From Lactobacillus sp. ESL0785 (GTDB lineage Bacteria > Bacillota > Bacilli > Lactobacillales > Lactobacillaceae), in contig NZ_CP113916.1 in the NCBI RefSeq assembly GCF_029395455.1, positions 434,001-498,000 on the forward strand: a stretch of 64,000 bases of DNA. Direction: 5' to 3'. The notes under the pieces are model-generated. The model was not told the origin of the DNA. It did not search any database and saw only the letters and a list, made by a program, of their open reading frames with translations. This document shows positions 26,290-36,129 of the stretch, in pieces. The position numbers and the translations under genes are program-made. The first letter of the stretch is position 1, and each line of letters begins with the position of its first letter.

Positions 26290-27015
26290 ATGGCAGACTT
26301 TGTTTATCGGACAGTGATGCATGATATTAAGCAGAACATTTTAAATAATAAATACGAGGGGATGAGGTTGCCTGACGAGCGCAGCTTGGCCGAACACTAT
26401 CAAGTTAGCCGTTCATCAATGAAGCGGGCAATGGAATTGTTGTCGCAACAAGGAATTGTCTTTAAAAAACGCGGCAGTGGCACGTTTATTAACCCACTTT
26501 ATTTGAAAAATCAGTCCTTATTTCGCTATGAAGGTTCTAATTTGGGCTTAACCGATAGTTTAAAGGTTCCCGGTAAACAGCAAAAAATTAAGTTGCTTGA
26601 TTTTCACGTTGTTAAGACACCTGAAAGCATCGCTCAAGATCTATTCTTAAATAAAAATGACTTTGTCTATGAATTTCGCCGTTTGCGATTAATGGATAAT
26701 CAACCTTTTTTGATTGAAACAGGTTATGTACCAATTAAAATTGTACCTGAATTGAAACCGCAGCATTTGAAAAACTCATTGTTTAATTACTTAGAGGATA
26801 CTCAGAATAAGGTTGTGACCAAGGCATATTTAAATATTACGGTTGCATCTTCAAGTGAAGAAGACCAAAAGCGGCTTCAACTTCAGCCAGTTGAACCAGT
26901 TGGGGTAATGGCCGGCATCTTTTTCTTAGATGATGGGACACCGTTTGAATTTTCAACGATGCGGATTCATTATAAATACATGCGGTTCAATACCTTTGTT
27001 AATTTGAATAAATAA
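26290..27015 (+). CDS. GntR-family regulator with UTRA domain
   Basis: 241 residues: an N-terminal winged helix (about 5-72, LPDERSLAEHYQVSRSSMKRAM) and a UTRA effector domain (about 95-235). The ligand is probably a sugar phosphate or nucleoside-derived metabolite. It is 11 bases after the nucleoside hydrolase and probably regulates its own rpiA-led operon. Confidence 0.9.
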   Translation: MADFVYRTVMHDIKQNILNNKYEGMRLPDERSLAEHYQVSRSSMKRAMELLSQQGIVFKKRGSGTFINPLYLKNQSLFRYEGSNLGLTDSLKVPGKQQKIKLLDFHVVKTPESIAQDLFLNKNDFVYEFRRLRLMDNQPFLIETGYVPIKIVPELKPQHLKNSLFNYLEDTQNKVVTKAYLNITVASSSEEDQKRLQLQPVEPVGVMAGIFFLDDGTPFEFSTMRIHYKYMRFNTFVNLNK

Positions 27016-27017
27016 AA

Positions 27018-27063
27018 AAACAAGTCGTAGCTCAATAATTTTGGGTTACGACTTGTTTTTATT
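27018..27063. terminator. Terminator of the rpiA-GntR operon
   Basis: AAACAAGTCGTA pairs with TACGACTTGTTT, A's before and T's after; it may also serve the convergent DeoR gene. Confidence 0.85.
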
Positions 27064-27100
27064 TTGGATACATTCGATATAAAAGAGAAACTAATGGCAG

Positions 27101-27865
27101 TCACTTCCTTAGTACTGGAATAATTTGCGTTGTTTTGGCAAAATTTTGCCGAATGTCATCAGACAATGGTTCATCAGTGATGACAACGTCAATCTGATCG
27201 AGAGGAACAGCCAGATAGGGCGTAACTTTAGGATTGTTAAACTTGTGCTTTTCGGCGACTACGATTACCCGTTTTGCTCGGGAAGCAGCCGTTCTAATTA
27301 ATTCTGCATCGTTAATTTTCGGTAGATAGATACCATCGTTTTTAACGTTGGCGGTACCAACGAAGGCAGTATTAAAACTAGTTCGTTTTAATAGATCAAG
27401 GGCAGCAAGAGAGTAATTAAAGCGATGCTCCTTATTAACTGTGCCGCCTAGCATAATTACTTCAGGGAATTCTGTGCGCATCAACTCAAGGGAATTATCA
27501 ATTGAATTAGTAACAATCTGTAAATTAGTGCCACTAATCAATTGACATAGTTTTTTCAATGTTGTCGATGGTCCAATAAAATCACATTGCTTAGGATGAA
27601 TAAAACGCTTAGCCATTTCTGCCATTTTTGTTTTAATGGGTGAGTCAATGTGATTTCTCGTTAAAAATGGTACGTCATCATCATAGTTATTATTGATTAC
27701 CCCGCCATGAACGCGAATTGCCTGACCAGTTGAGACTAGCCGGATAACATCGCGTCTTGCTGTATCAAATGAAATATTAAAGTGGTCAGCTAAATCACGA
27801 GTGATTAGGTGATTTTGCTGGATTAGCATTTGTTTAATTTCGTGTAGTCTTTGCTCTTGTGACAT
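27101..27865 (-). CDS. DeoR-family transcriptional regulator
   Basis: 254 residues with an N-terminal helix-turn-helix (about 18-55, LADHFNISFDTARRDV) and a DeoR sensor domain that binds sugar phosphates (TNSIDN, MLGGTVN and GTANV blocks). GAGGAAA precedes its start. It is divergent from the phosphoketolase gene, separated by 285 bases with an inverted repeat at the phosphoketolase promoter, and may control it. That link is inferred. Confidence 0.9.
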   Translation of the reverse strand: MSQEQRLHEIKQMLIQQNHLITRDLADHFNISFDTARRDVIRLVSTGQAIRVHGGVINNNYDDDVPFLTRNHIDSPIKTKMAEMAKRFIHPKQCDFIGPSTTLKKLCQLISGTNLQIVTNSIDNSLELMRTEFPEVIMLGGTVNKEHRFNYSLAALDLLKRTSFNTAFVGTANVKNDGIYLPKINDAELIRTAASRAKRVIVVAEKHKFNNPKVTPYLAVPLDQIDVVITDEPLSDDIRQNFAKTTQIIPVLRK

Positions 27866-28055
27866 CTTTTTTCCTCGGAGATTAATTTAACATTTTATAG
27901 CTTTTTTGAAACAAAATCTGTAAAAAATCAGAATTATTATCTGTATTTATTGGCATTTTAGCATATATTAACTGATTGTAAGTTAATGAAATGTCGTTAT
28001 AACAATATTTTTTAATTTATATTTTCAGTAAATGCTGATTTATAAAATTGGGACG

Positions 28056-28101
28056 AACCAATTTTTAAAATGGTTGAACTTTATAAAAAACTTGCTATAA
28101 T
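28056..28101 (+). promoter_or_regulatory. Phosphoketolase promoter with operator-like inverted repeat
   Basis: TTGAAC (28074-28079), 16-base spacer and TATAAT (28096-28101) with an extended TGC before it. AACCA (28056-28060) and TGGTT (28071-28075) form an inverted repeat reaching the -35 box, a likely repressor or activator site. Confidence 0.65.
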
Positions 28102-28150
28102 ATGTTGTGTAAAGAGAAATTAAGTAAGTAATTGCTAAAGGAGAAAAATT

Positions 28151-30550
28151 ATGGCAGTTGATTACGATTCACAAGAATATTTAAAGAGTGTTGATGCATA
28201 TTGGCGTGCAGCCAATTATTTATCTGTTGGACAGCTTTTCTTAATGAGCAATCCACTATTAAAACGCGACTTAAAAGCCAGCGATGTTAAGCCTAAGCCA
28301 ATTGGTCACTGGGGCACAATTTCACCACAGAACTTCATTTATGCTCATTTAAACCGAGTAATTAAGAAGTACAACTTGGACATGTTCTATATCGAAGGTT
28401 CAGGTCATGGTGGTCAAGTAATGGTTTCTAATGCCTACCTTGACGGCTCATATAGTGAACGCTTCCCTGATATCAAGCAAAATGAAGAAGGTATGGCTAA
28501 GTTATTCAAGCGGTTCAGTTTCCCAGGTGGTTCAGCTTCACATGCGGCTCCCGAAACACCGGGTTCGTTGCATGAAGGTGGTGAGTTAGGTTATTCACTC
28601 TCACACGGTACAGGTGCAATTTTGGATAATCCAGACGTCATTGCTGCTGTTGAAATTGGTGATGGTGAGTCAGAAACCGGACCACTAGCAACTAGTTGGT
28701 TCAGCGATAAGTTTATTAACCCAGTTAAAGACGGTGCAGTGTTGCCAATTTTACAAATTAATGGGTTTAAGATTTCTAATCCAACCATTGTTTCGCGAAT
28801 GACTGACGAAGAATTGACCAAGTACTTTGAAGGCATGGGCTGGCACCCATACATTATTTCTGCTTATAATGGCGGCGAATTTAATGGTTACAAGGACCAC
28901 ATGCAAGTTCACGAAGAAATGGCTAAGTTAATGGATACTGTGATTGAAGAAATCAAGGCAATCCAGAAACATGCTCGTGAAAATAATGATGCTACTTTGC
29001 CACACTGGCCAATGATTATTTTCCGTGTACCTAAGGGTTGGACTGGTCCGAAGTTTGACCTTGATGGCAATCCAATTGAAAACTCATTTAGAGCACACCA
29101 AATTCCAATTCCTGTTGAACAAGACGATATGGAACACAAGGATATGCTGATTGACTGGCTTAAGAGTTATAAGCCAGAAGAATTGTTTGATGAAAATGGT
29201 GCACCAACTGAAATAGTTAAGCAGAACATGGTTCACGGCGATCAAAGAATGGCAATGAACCCAATTACTAATGGTGGTAAAGACCCTAAACGTTTGGCTT
29301 TGCCTGATTACCGTAAGTATGCTTTGAAGTTTGACAAGCCAGGTTCAGTTGAAGCTCAAGACATGGCTGAATGGGCAAAATATTTGAGCGAAGTTGCTAA
29401 TTTGAACCCAGATACGTTCCGCGGCTTTGGTCCAGATGAAACCAAGTCAAATCGGATGTTTAAGTTGCTTGATGACCAAAAGCGGCAATGGGAAGAACCA
29501 ATTCATGATCCAAATGATGAAAACTTGGCTCCAAGTGGTCGGATTATTGATTCACAATTATCTGAACACCAAGATGAAGGTTGGCTTGAAGGCTACGTTT
29601 TAACTGGTCGTCATGGTTTCTTTGCAACTTATGAAGCCTTTGGTCGCGTGGTTGACTCAATGTTAACCCAACACATGAAGTGGTTGCGTAAAGCAAAAGA
29701 ACAATATTGGCGTCATGATTATCCATCGTTAAACTTTGTTGCTACTTCTACTGTGTTCCAACAAGATCACAATGGCTATACCCACCAAGACCCAGGTATT
29801 TTGACTCATATGTACGAAAAGAACCGTCCAGATTTAGTTCATGAATATTTGCCATCAGATACTAACTCACTGTTGGCAATTTCACAAAAGGCCTTAACTG
29901 AACGTGAATGTATCAACATTTTGGTTACTTCTAAGCAGCCACGGCCACAATGGTTCTCGATTGATGAAGCAACTAAGATTGCGCAGCATGGGTTGTCATA
30001 TATTGACTGGGCTTCAACTGATCATAATGCTAAGCCAGATGTTGTCTTTGCTTCAACTGAAACTGAACCGACAATGGAATCACTGGCTGCAATTGATATT
30101 TTGCACAAAGAATTTCCAGATTTGAAGATGCGTTACATCAATGTGATTGATATCATGAAATTGATGAATACTAAGGACAATCCAGATGCAATTTCTGACG
30201 AAGAATTCGATCAATTATTCCCAAGTGATGTACCAGTAATCTTTGCATGGCACGGTTTTAAAGCAATGATGCAATCAATCTGGTTTGGTCGCAAGCGCAG
30301 CAATATTCATATTCACTGCTACGAAGAAGAAGGCGACATTACAACACCATTTGATATGCGGGTTGTTAATGAACTTGATCGCTTCCACTTGGCTAAGGAT
30401 GCCGTTTTGAGCGTACCACGTTTAGCTGACAAGAGTGCCGGCTTTGTTGCTAAGATGGATAGTTTGCTTGCTAAGCACCACCAATATATTCGTGATAATG
30501 GTAAGGATATGCCAGAAGTTACTGAATGGAAATGGACTGGCTTAAACTAA
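28151..30550 (+). CDS. xfp: Xylulose-5-phosphate/fructose-6-phosphate phosphoketolase
   Basis: A 799-residue thiamine-diphosphate enzyme that cleaves xylulose-5-phosphate (and often fructose-6-phosphate) with phosphate to acetyl phosphate plus a triose (or tetrose) phosphate. Thiamine-diphosphate site GDGESETGP (about 174-182), IEGSGHGG near 80, LSHGTGA near 155 and [12 protein letters not shown] near 535 are characteristic. Length is normal. AAAGGAG precedes ATG 28151. It anchors heterofermentative pentose use and fits the nearby ribose-releasing genes. Confidence 0.98.
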   Translation: MAVDYDSQEYLKSVDAYWRAANYLSVGQLFLMSNPLLKRDLKASDVKPKPIGHWGTISPQNFIYAHLNRVIKKYNLDMFYIEGSGHGGQVMVSNAYLDGSYSERFPDIKQNEEGMAKLFKRFSFPGGSASHAAPETPGSLHEGGELGYSLSHGTGAILDNPDVIAAVEIGDGESETGPLATSWFSDKFINPVKDGAVLPILQINGFKISNPTIVSRMTDEELTKYFEGMGWHPYIISAYNGGEFNGYKDHMQVHEEMAKLMDTVIEEIKAIQKHARENNDATLPHWPMIIFRVPKGWTGPKFDLDGNPIENSFRAHQIPIPVEQDDMEHKDMLIDWLKSYKPEELFDENGAPTEIVKQNMVHGDQRMAMNPITNGGKDPKRLALPDYRKYALKFDKPGSVEAQDMAEWAKYLSEVANLNPDTFRGFGPDETKSNRMFKLLDDQKRQWEEPIHDPNDENLAPSGRIIDSQLSEHQDEGWLEGYVLTGRHGFFATYEAFGRVVDSMLTQHMKWLRKAKEQYWRHDYPSLNFVATSTVFQQDHNGYTHQDPGILTHMYEKNRPDLVHEYLPSDTNSLLAISQKALTERECINILVTSKQPRPQWFSIDEATKIAQHGLSYIDWASTDHNAKPDVVFASTETEPTMESLAAIDILHKEFPDLKMRYINVIDIMKLMNTKDNPDAISDEEFDQLFPSDVPVIFAWHGFKAMMQSIWFGRKRSNIHIHCYEEEGDITTPFDMRVVNELDRFHLAKDAVLSVPRLADKSAGFVAKMDSLLAKHHQYIRDNGKDMPEVTEWKWTGLN

Positions 30551-30580
30551 AGTCACGCTAATAAAACTTACTAAATAAGA

Positions 30581-30618
30581 AAAGAGCTTAACTTCGAGAA
30601 TGAAGTTAGGCTCTTTTT
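30581..30618 (+). terminator. Terminator after phosphoketolase
   Basis: AAAGAGCTTAACTTC pairs with GAAGTTAGGCTCTTT (one G-U or mismatch), then T's. Confidence 0.88.
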
Positions 30619-30709
30619 AATATTGCATGTGCATAGTAACAATAGATAAGCTATTGTTTGTTAAATTTGCAGTAATAAATATTTTGTTGCTGCTAAAATC
30701 AAATTCATG

Positions 30710-30739
30710 TTGATATTAACGAACGATATAGTGTAAAAT
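30710..30739 (+). promoter_or_regulatory. Promoter of the nucleotidase-nupC operon
   Basis: TTGATA (30710-30715), 18-base spacer, TAAAAT (30734-30739). Confidence 0.45.
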
Positions 30740-30784
30740 TAAGAAAATAGTTAATATTATCAAATCAAAGTAAAGGAAGGAAAT

Positions 30785-31978
30785 ATGACTAAGCAAATAA
30801 ATATCTTAACAACAACGGACATTCACGGTTTTATTGCTAATCAGGGCCAATCACCAGCTTTGGCTTTACAAGGATTAAAGCAGCAATATCCTAATTCATT
30901 ATTAATGGATAGTGGTGATTTCTTTGTAGGTAACCCATTGACAACTTTCTTTTGTGATCAAAAACATATCTCACCACTGGTAGAATATGCTAATCGTGTT
31001 GGTTATGATGTTATGATTCCTGGAAATCATGATTTTGACCACGGTCTTACTTACTTGCAGACGCAAGTTAAACATTTACAGGCAGATTATGTTTGTTGCA
31101 ATGTTTTTTCAGGAAATGGTAGTTTGATTTTTCCACCTTTTACAATTAAGCAGATTGCAGGTATTAAGGTTGGCATAATTGGCTTATTAACAAGCAGAAT
31201 GGCAATGATTAGTGACTATGATGTGACAACAGGAGTTATTGTAAAAGATGCGTTACCTGAATTGCAAAAACAGGTAGCGCTTTTACGTGATCAGGTTGAT
31301 TTAGTCGTAGTTGGTTATCATGGCGGCATTGAACGTGATTTGATAACTCAACGTGAAACAAATTATGCAACTGGTGAAGATGAAACTTTTAAGTTGGTTT
31401 CACAGACACCGGGAATTGATGGCTTCAGTTGTGGACACCAGCACCGAATTAATCATGGACGAATTAATGATACTCTGGTTGTTCAAGGTGGCTATCAGGG
31501 ACAATGCTTTGGCAGAATGAGTTTTACCTTTGATGATCAAAAACAGATTACAGAACGTAAAGAAGAAATTATCATGACGAATACTTTGCCCGCTGTTTCT
31601 AATAATTTTTATGATGAAGCTGAGTATCAAAATTGGTTGGCAGAACCACTGAACTTGGATTACTTAGTTGCATTTTTGCAACATAAATTTGCTAGGCAAG
31701 ATATGGGTATTTTTATTAATTTACAGGGGAAAACACGGCGAGAAGTCATTGCTTCATTTACAATTCCTTATGGTGTTCGTATTTATCATTTGAATAATTC
31801 AGAATATCAGGCATTCTGTCAACAAGATTGGACGTTTAAGATTGAACATTTTGCTCCGGGTGCACAAGATTTTGTTATTTTGACGAACTCTTATCAGGTT
31901 CCAGAATATCGGTTAACAGAACAATTTGTTGACAATATTTTTGATGAATATTCATATTATTTAAAGAAGCATAACTAA
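30785..31978 (+). CDS. Metallophosphoesterase / 5'-nucleotidase-like enzyme without a signal peptide
   Basis: 397 residues. The calcineurin-like metal motifs are all there: DIHG (12-15), GDFF, GNHDFDHG near 80, GYHGG near 178 and GHQHR near 221. A C-terminal nucleotidase-type domain follows (from about 265). Relatives (UshA/YfkN) usually act outside the cell; this one lacks a signal peptide and lipobox. It probably removes phosphate from nucleotides or cyclic nucleotides in the cytosol. It is co-transcribed with a nucleoside carrier 10 bases downstream. GAAGGAAAT gives the ribosome site. Confidence 0.88.
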   Translation: MTKQINILTTTDIHGFIANQGQSPALALQGLKQQYPNSLLMDSGDFFVGNPLTTFFCDQKHISPLVEYANRVGYDVMIPGNHDFDHGLTYLQTQVKHLQADYVCCNVFSGNGSLIFPPFTIKQIAGIKVGIIGLLTSRMAMISDYDVTTGVIVKDALPELQKQVALLRDQVDLVVVGYHGGIERDLITQRETNYATGEDETFKLVSQTPGIDGFSCGHQHRINHGRINDTLVVQGGYQGQCFGRMSFTFDDQKQITERKEEIIMTNTLPAVSNNFYDEAEYQNWLAEPLNLDYLVAFLQHKFARQDMGIFINLQGKTRREVIASFTIPYGVRIYHLNNSEYQAFCQQDWTFKIEHFAPGAQDFVILTNSYQVPEYRLTEQFVDNIFDEYSYYLKKHN

Positions 31979-31988
31979 GGAGATAGAA

Positions 31989-33161
31989 ATGGGATTAATT
32001 GGAATTGCAGCTGTACTTGGTCTGTTATATTGGGCAAGTTTTGATCGCAAGCATATTGACTATAAGTCGATTATTTACTTATTCATTACGGAAATTGTTA
32101 TTTTATTTTTGATTTTAAAAACAACTGTTGGTAGTTGGATGCTTAAGGGATTGGCGGGCAGCTTGAATATTATTAGTGTTTCTAGCAGCAAGGGAGTTAA
32201 TTTTGTTTTTGGCGATTTAAAGAATCCAGCGGCTGCTTCACAATTCTTCTTGGATGTTTTGTTACCATTAATTTTTATTTGTGCCTTAATTGAATTACTG
32301 CAGTATCTGCGAATTTTGCCTTTTATTATCAAGTATGTTGGGAAGGTTCTTAAAAAGTTGTTTCATATTGATGAAATTAATGCCTTTACCATTTTGAGTT
32401 ATCCGTTTGTCAGCAATGGTGTCTTTGTGCCCTTTAAAGACCAGATGAAAGAAATGGCACCTAACCAGTTATTTACGTTATCAATCTATACGTTGTCTAA
32501 CACAACGGTCACGATGATTGCTTCTTATATGCATATTATTAAGTCGGAATACATTATTGTCGCCTTAGTGTTAAATTTATTTACGTCAATTATTGTCGCT
32601 AAGATTGTTGCTCCCTATGATATTAGTAAGGTTAATTATGAGATTTCAACTAAAAATACCAACAAAAAATCACTGATTACACGGCTAATTGACAGTATGA
32701 ATCTTGGTTTTAGATTGGCAATAAATATTTCTGTTTCGATTATTGGCTTTGTTGCTTTAATTACATTTGTTAATATTATCTTTAAGTCGGTTTGTGGAAA
32801 AACGTTGACTGCCTTGATTGGTTATGTATGTGCACCTGTAGCCTTTTTGATGGGAATTGATCCTCATGCCATGGTCAGTGCTGGAACAGTGCTTGCAACC
32901 AAAGCTTTTACCAATATTTTTGTTGCAATTAATCAAATTAATATGCATACAGTACCAGTTAAAACACAGGCAATAGTTAGTGTCTTTTTAATTTCGTTTG
33001 CTAATTTACCTAATTTAGGAACGACTTTGGGTATTATGCATACCATGGTTGATGAAGAACATGGTGAAGCAATTGCCAGTCATGCGTTACGTTTATTCTT
33101 AGTGGCAACCGGTGTCAGCATTATTAACGGTGCCTTAGCCGGATTATTCTATTCATTTTAA
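31989..33161 (+). CDS. nupC: NupC-type concentrative nucleoside transporter
   Basis: A 390-residue membrane protein with about ten helices, of the CNT family, importing nucleosides with H+ or Na+. The SSSKGVNFVFG segment near 68, FPLIFICALIEL-like helix near 95, PFVSNGVF near 135 and the C-terminal NLPNLGTTLGIM near 335 match the family layout. AAGGAGATAG precedes the ATG. With the nucleotidase it makes a nucleotide/nucleoside salvage operon. Confidence 0.9.
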   Translation: MGLIGIAAVLGLLYWASFDRKHIDYKSIIYLFITEIVILFLILKTTVGSWMLKGLAGSLNIISVSSSKGVNFVFGDLKNPAAASQFFLDVLLPLIFICALIELLQYLRILPFIIKYVGKVLKKLFHIDEINAFTILSYPFVSNGVFVPFKDQMKEMAPNQLFTLSIYTLSNTTVTMIASYMHIIKSEYIIVALVLNLFTSIIVAKIVAPYDISKVNYEISTKNTNKKSLITRLIDSMNLGFRLAINISVSIIGFVALITFVNIIFKSVCGKTLTALIGYVCAPVAFLMGIDPHAMVSAGTVLATKAFTNIFVAINQINMHTVPVKTQAIVSVFLISFANLPNLGTTLGIMHTMVDEEHGEAIASHALRLFLVATGVSIINGALAGLFYSF

Positions 33162-33180
33162 AAAATTATGCTAAAAGTAG

Positions 33181-33209
33181 TTGACAAATACTAAAAAAAC
33201 TCCTATTAT
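33181..33209 (+). promoter_or_regulatory. Promoter of the T-box operon
   Basis: TTGACA (33181-33186), a 17-base spacer and TATTAT (33204-33209), a near-ideal vegetative promoter. Confidence 0.8.
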
Positions 33210-33243
33210 TTTTGTTAAATATAAATGATAATAAAATTAAAAA

Positions 33244-33466
33244 GCAATGAAGAAGTAAGTAAACCAAAAATCTCGGTTAGCGAATCTGGTCTAGTGTAAG
33301 CAGAGACGAGTATTTGTAGTTGAAAATCACTTTTGAGCTGCAAGCTGAAATTATAGTAAGCATTGCCGGGATGCCACCGTTATTTTCGCAGCAAATTGCA
33401 GTTATTGCTGTTTGTGAATAGAGGCTTTGATTAAAAAGCAAAATTAGGTGGTACCACGCCAATAGC
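33244..33466 (+). promoter_or_regulatory. T-box riboswitch leader
   Basis: The T-box core AGGTGGTACCACGC lies at 33446-33459. The base of Stem I can form between GCAATG (33244-33249) and CATTGC (33361-33366), with the AGAAGTA S-turn-like sequence just inside. Uncharged tRNA would stabilise the antiterminator and allow transcription of the peptidase gene. The specifier codon lies near 33340-33358, but I cannot fix its frame with confidence. Confidence 0.93.
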
Positions 33467-33505
33467 GCCCTGATTAAGATCAATTCTTAATTAGGGTATT
33501 TTTTT
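33467..33505 (+). terminator. T-box terminator
   Basis: CCCTGATTAAGA pairs with TCTTAATTAGGG around TCAAT, followed by a long T-run. The 5' arm is adjacent to the T-box, which competes with it. Confidence 0.92.
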
Positions 33506-33534
33506 ATTATCAAAAATGTAAAGGGAGAAGAAAT

Positions 33535-34431
33535 ATGACAACAGGAAGTAGAATTTTAACTTTAGATAATGGCTTTCATTTATTTACTAGAACTGTAGGT
33601 GAAGGAAATATTAAATTATTATGTGTGCATGGCGGTCCCGGCAGCAACCATGAGGAATTTGAAAATTTTGCTGAGCAGCTAGCTCCCGCTCATGTTCAAG
33701 TTTCAATGTATGACCAATTAGGTTCGTTTTATTCTGACCAACCAGATTTTTCTGACCCTGCTAATCAAAAGTATTTGACAATTGATTATTATTTATCTGA
33801 GTTGGAGGAAGTTCGGCAGAAATTAGGCTTAGATAATTTTTATTTATTAGGTCATTCTTGGGGTGGAATATTGGCCCAAGAATATGCATTGAAATACGGC
33901 AAGCATCTTAAGGGCTTAATTATCATGAGCATGATTGATAATATTCCAGAATATATTAAAAATATTAATTATTTGCGTAAGCAAATGTTTCCTGAATTTG
34001 AAGTTAATTATATGGAAGAAGTTGAGAAAGACGGGCGGTTTGATGATCCCAAATATAATGAATTAGTTGCTAAACTGTATAAGGTATACGTCACGCGGCA
34101 TCCAGAAAATGATGGTCACCATACTGTTTCAACTAGGGCCACTGCTGTTTATAATTATTTTCAAGGTGACAATGAATTCGTGATGACGGGTACTCTGAAA
34201 GATTGGGATCACCGCTCGAAAACTCATAAAATTACTAACAAAACACTACTTACTTTTGGCGATCATGATACGATGCCATTAGCTGCCGCTGAACGAATGC
34301 ACCATGAAATTAAACATTCACGGTTTGTATTAACTCCTGATGGCGGTCACTGTCATAGTGTTGATAATCCGCAGGCATTCTTTCAGACTTTGCGACAATT
34401 TTTGACAGATGTTGAAAATGGTCGATTTTAG
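33535..34431 (+). CDS. pip: Proline iminopeptidase
   Basis: A 298-residue cytosolic serine peptidase (S33) that releases N-terminal proline. HGGPG (31-35) forms the oxyanion site, GHSWGG holds the nucleophile Ser (about 107), FGDHD the Asp and GGHCH the His. It is an amino-acid-starvation-controlled enzyme here, behind a T-box, and sits a few bases before the OppA gene. Length is typical of lactobacillary PepI. Confidence 0.94.
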   Translation: MTTGSRILTLDNGFHLFTRTVGEGNIKLLCVHGGPGSNHEEFENFAEQLAPAHVQVSMYDQLGSFYSDQPDFSDPANQKYLTIDYYLSELEEVRQKLGLDNFYLLGHSWGGILAQEYALKYGKHLKGLIIMSMIDNIPEYIKNINYLRKQMFPEFEVNYMEEVEKDGRFDDPKYNELVAKLYKVYVTRHPENDGHHTVSTRATAVYNYFQGDNEFVMTGTLKDWDHRSKTHKITNKTLLTFGDHDTMPLAAAERMHHEIKHSRFVLTPDGGHCHSVDNPQAFFQTLRQFLTDVENGRF

Positions 34432-34443
34432 GAGATGATGATA

Positions 34444-36066
34444 ATGAAACGACAAGCATTAGCAGTACTAGTAGCGAGTTTGGCAGCAGTTACTTTAACT
34501 GGCTGCAGTCAAAAAAGTAATTCAACTTCAGGTAAGGCTAAACAAGAAATTACATTAATGCAGACTAGTGATTTGTTATCATTGGATACATCAGAGCATG
34601 CTGATGTACCAACTTGGAATACTTTAGAAAATTCGATGGAAGGCTTGTATAAGGCTAATAGTAACAATCAACCAGCGCCAGCGATGGCAACTAAGGTAGT
34701 AAAGCCAACTAATGGTGGTCTAACCTATACTTTTCATTTACGTAAAGATGCCAAATGGAGTAATGGCGATCCCGTTGATGCCCAAGATTTTGTTACTTCG
34801 TGGCAACGTTCGATTTCTCCTAATTCTAAATCAGGCTACAATTATATTTTTTCTGGAATTAAAAATGCTGATGAAATCATCGCGGGAAAGAAACCGGTTA
34901 GTCAATTGGGGGTTAAAGCATTAAATGATCATACTTTGCAAGTTCAATTAGCACATCCAATGCCGTATTTTAATAAAATGATGGTAATGCCGGCCTTTTT
35001 CCCAGAAAATCGTACAGCTTTAAAGAAGTTCAAAACGCGTTATGGTACTAAATCACAATATCTTTACTACAACGGTCCATTTAAGGTAACACAGTGGAAT
35101 GGCTCTAGTGATAGTTGGGTCTTGAAGCCTAATAAATATTATTATGCCAAAAAGCAAATTCATTTAACAGCGTTGAAATATTTGGTGGTTAAAGATGCTA
35201 ATACAGCTCATGAATTGTTTGACCAACATAAGTTAGATGATGCAACAATTACGGGAGTAACTGCTAAAGAATTGCAGGGCGATAAGGCATTGCTGCATGA
35301 GCGTAAAGCAGGTAATTATTATTTACGGGTTAATTTACGTAATGGGCGACCATTGACTAATGTTAAGATGCGGCAAGCATTAAATTTAGTTTTAGACCGG
35401 CAGGCATTAACTAAAAAAATATTAGCTGATGGGTCGCTGCCCGCTACTACTTTTACAGCTAAAGACTTGGCAATAGACCCAACTACTAAGATGGATTTTG
35501 CTAAAGAAACCAGTACTAACACAACTCTTAATATTGCTAAGGCAAAGAAGTTATGGCAAGCTGGGTGCCAAGAGAGTCATTTGACTAAAACAATTAATCT
35601 TGAAATTTTAGGTGATGACCAAACGATTACTAAGAATGTTGCCGAATTTTTACAGGATTCGCTGCAAAAGAATTTGCCTAAGGTTAAAGTAACAATCCGT
35701 AATATTCCTGAAAAAGCTTCGTCTAGTGAATCACAGGCTGGTAAGTTTGATTTAGGCCAAACATTTTGGCTGGCGGATTTTTCTGATCCAATAAGTTTTA
35801 TGGGCATTTTAACGAGTAATAATCCTCAAAATCGTGGCAAATATAATGATGCCAAATTTAATAAAATGTATCAAAAAGCTACTTTAGCCAGCAGTTCTAA
35901 GGAATATTGGCAAATAATGAGAAAAATGCAAAAGCATCTGAATCAAACAATGCCGGTCATTCCACTCTATCAAATGGTTGAAAGTCATTTGGTTAATTCA
36001 AAATTAGTAGGTGTTCTGCGTCATCCAGTAGGTGAAGATGATTATACGCGGGCTTATTTAAAATAG
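34444..36066 (+). CDS. oppA: Oligopeptide-binding lipoprotein OppA
   Basis: About 540 residues. A signal peptide ends in the lipobox LTGC (Cys21), so the protein is anchored outside the membrane. The SBP family 5 signature is visible (TYTFHLRKDAKWSNGDPVDAQDF near 92-115, DPISF and a C-terminal YTRAY). It captures peptides for an Opp permease. GGAGA places the start at ATG 34444. The Opp permease and ATPase genes are not adjacent, so it must use a transporter encoded elsewhere. It is co-transcribed with proline iminopeptidase under the T-box. Confidence 0.93.
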   Translation: MKRQALAVLVASLAAVTLTGCSQKSNSTSGKAKQEITLMQTSDLLSLDTSEHADVPTWNTLENSMEGLYKANSNNQPAPAMATKVVKPTNGGLTYTFHLRKDAKWSNGDPVDAQDFVTSWQRSISPNSKSGYNYIFSGIKNADEIIAGKKPVSQLGVKALNDHTLQVQLAHPMPYFNKMMVMPAFFPENRTALKKFKTRYGTKSQYLYYNGPFKVTQWNGSSDSWVLKPNKYYYAKKQIHLTALKYLVVKDANTAHELFDQHKLDDATITGVTAKELQGDKALLHERKAGNYYLRVNLRNGRPLTNVKMRQALNLVLDRQALTKKILADGSLPATTFTAKDLAIDPTTKMDFAKETSTNTTLNIAKAKKLWQAGCQESHLTKTINLEILGDDQTITKNVAEFLQDSLQKNLPKVKVTIRNIPEKASSSESQAGKFDLGQTFWLADFSDPISFMGILTSNNPQNRGKYNDAKFNKMYQKATLASSSKEYWQIMRKMQKHLNQTMPVIPLYQMVESHLVNSKLVGVLRHPVGEDDYTRAYLK

Positions 36067-36089
36067 TTTAGGCAAACTTAGCTTGAAAG

Positions 36090-36118
36090 TGGACTGGTGA
36101 TAATAATTAATATATAAT
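36090..36118 (+). promoter_or_regulatory. Promoter of the riboswitch-ATPase transcript
   Basis: TGGACT (36090-36095), 17-base spacer, TATAAT (36113-36118). Confidence 0.5.
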
Positions 36119-36129
36119 TAACATAATCA

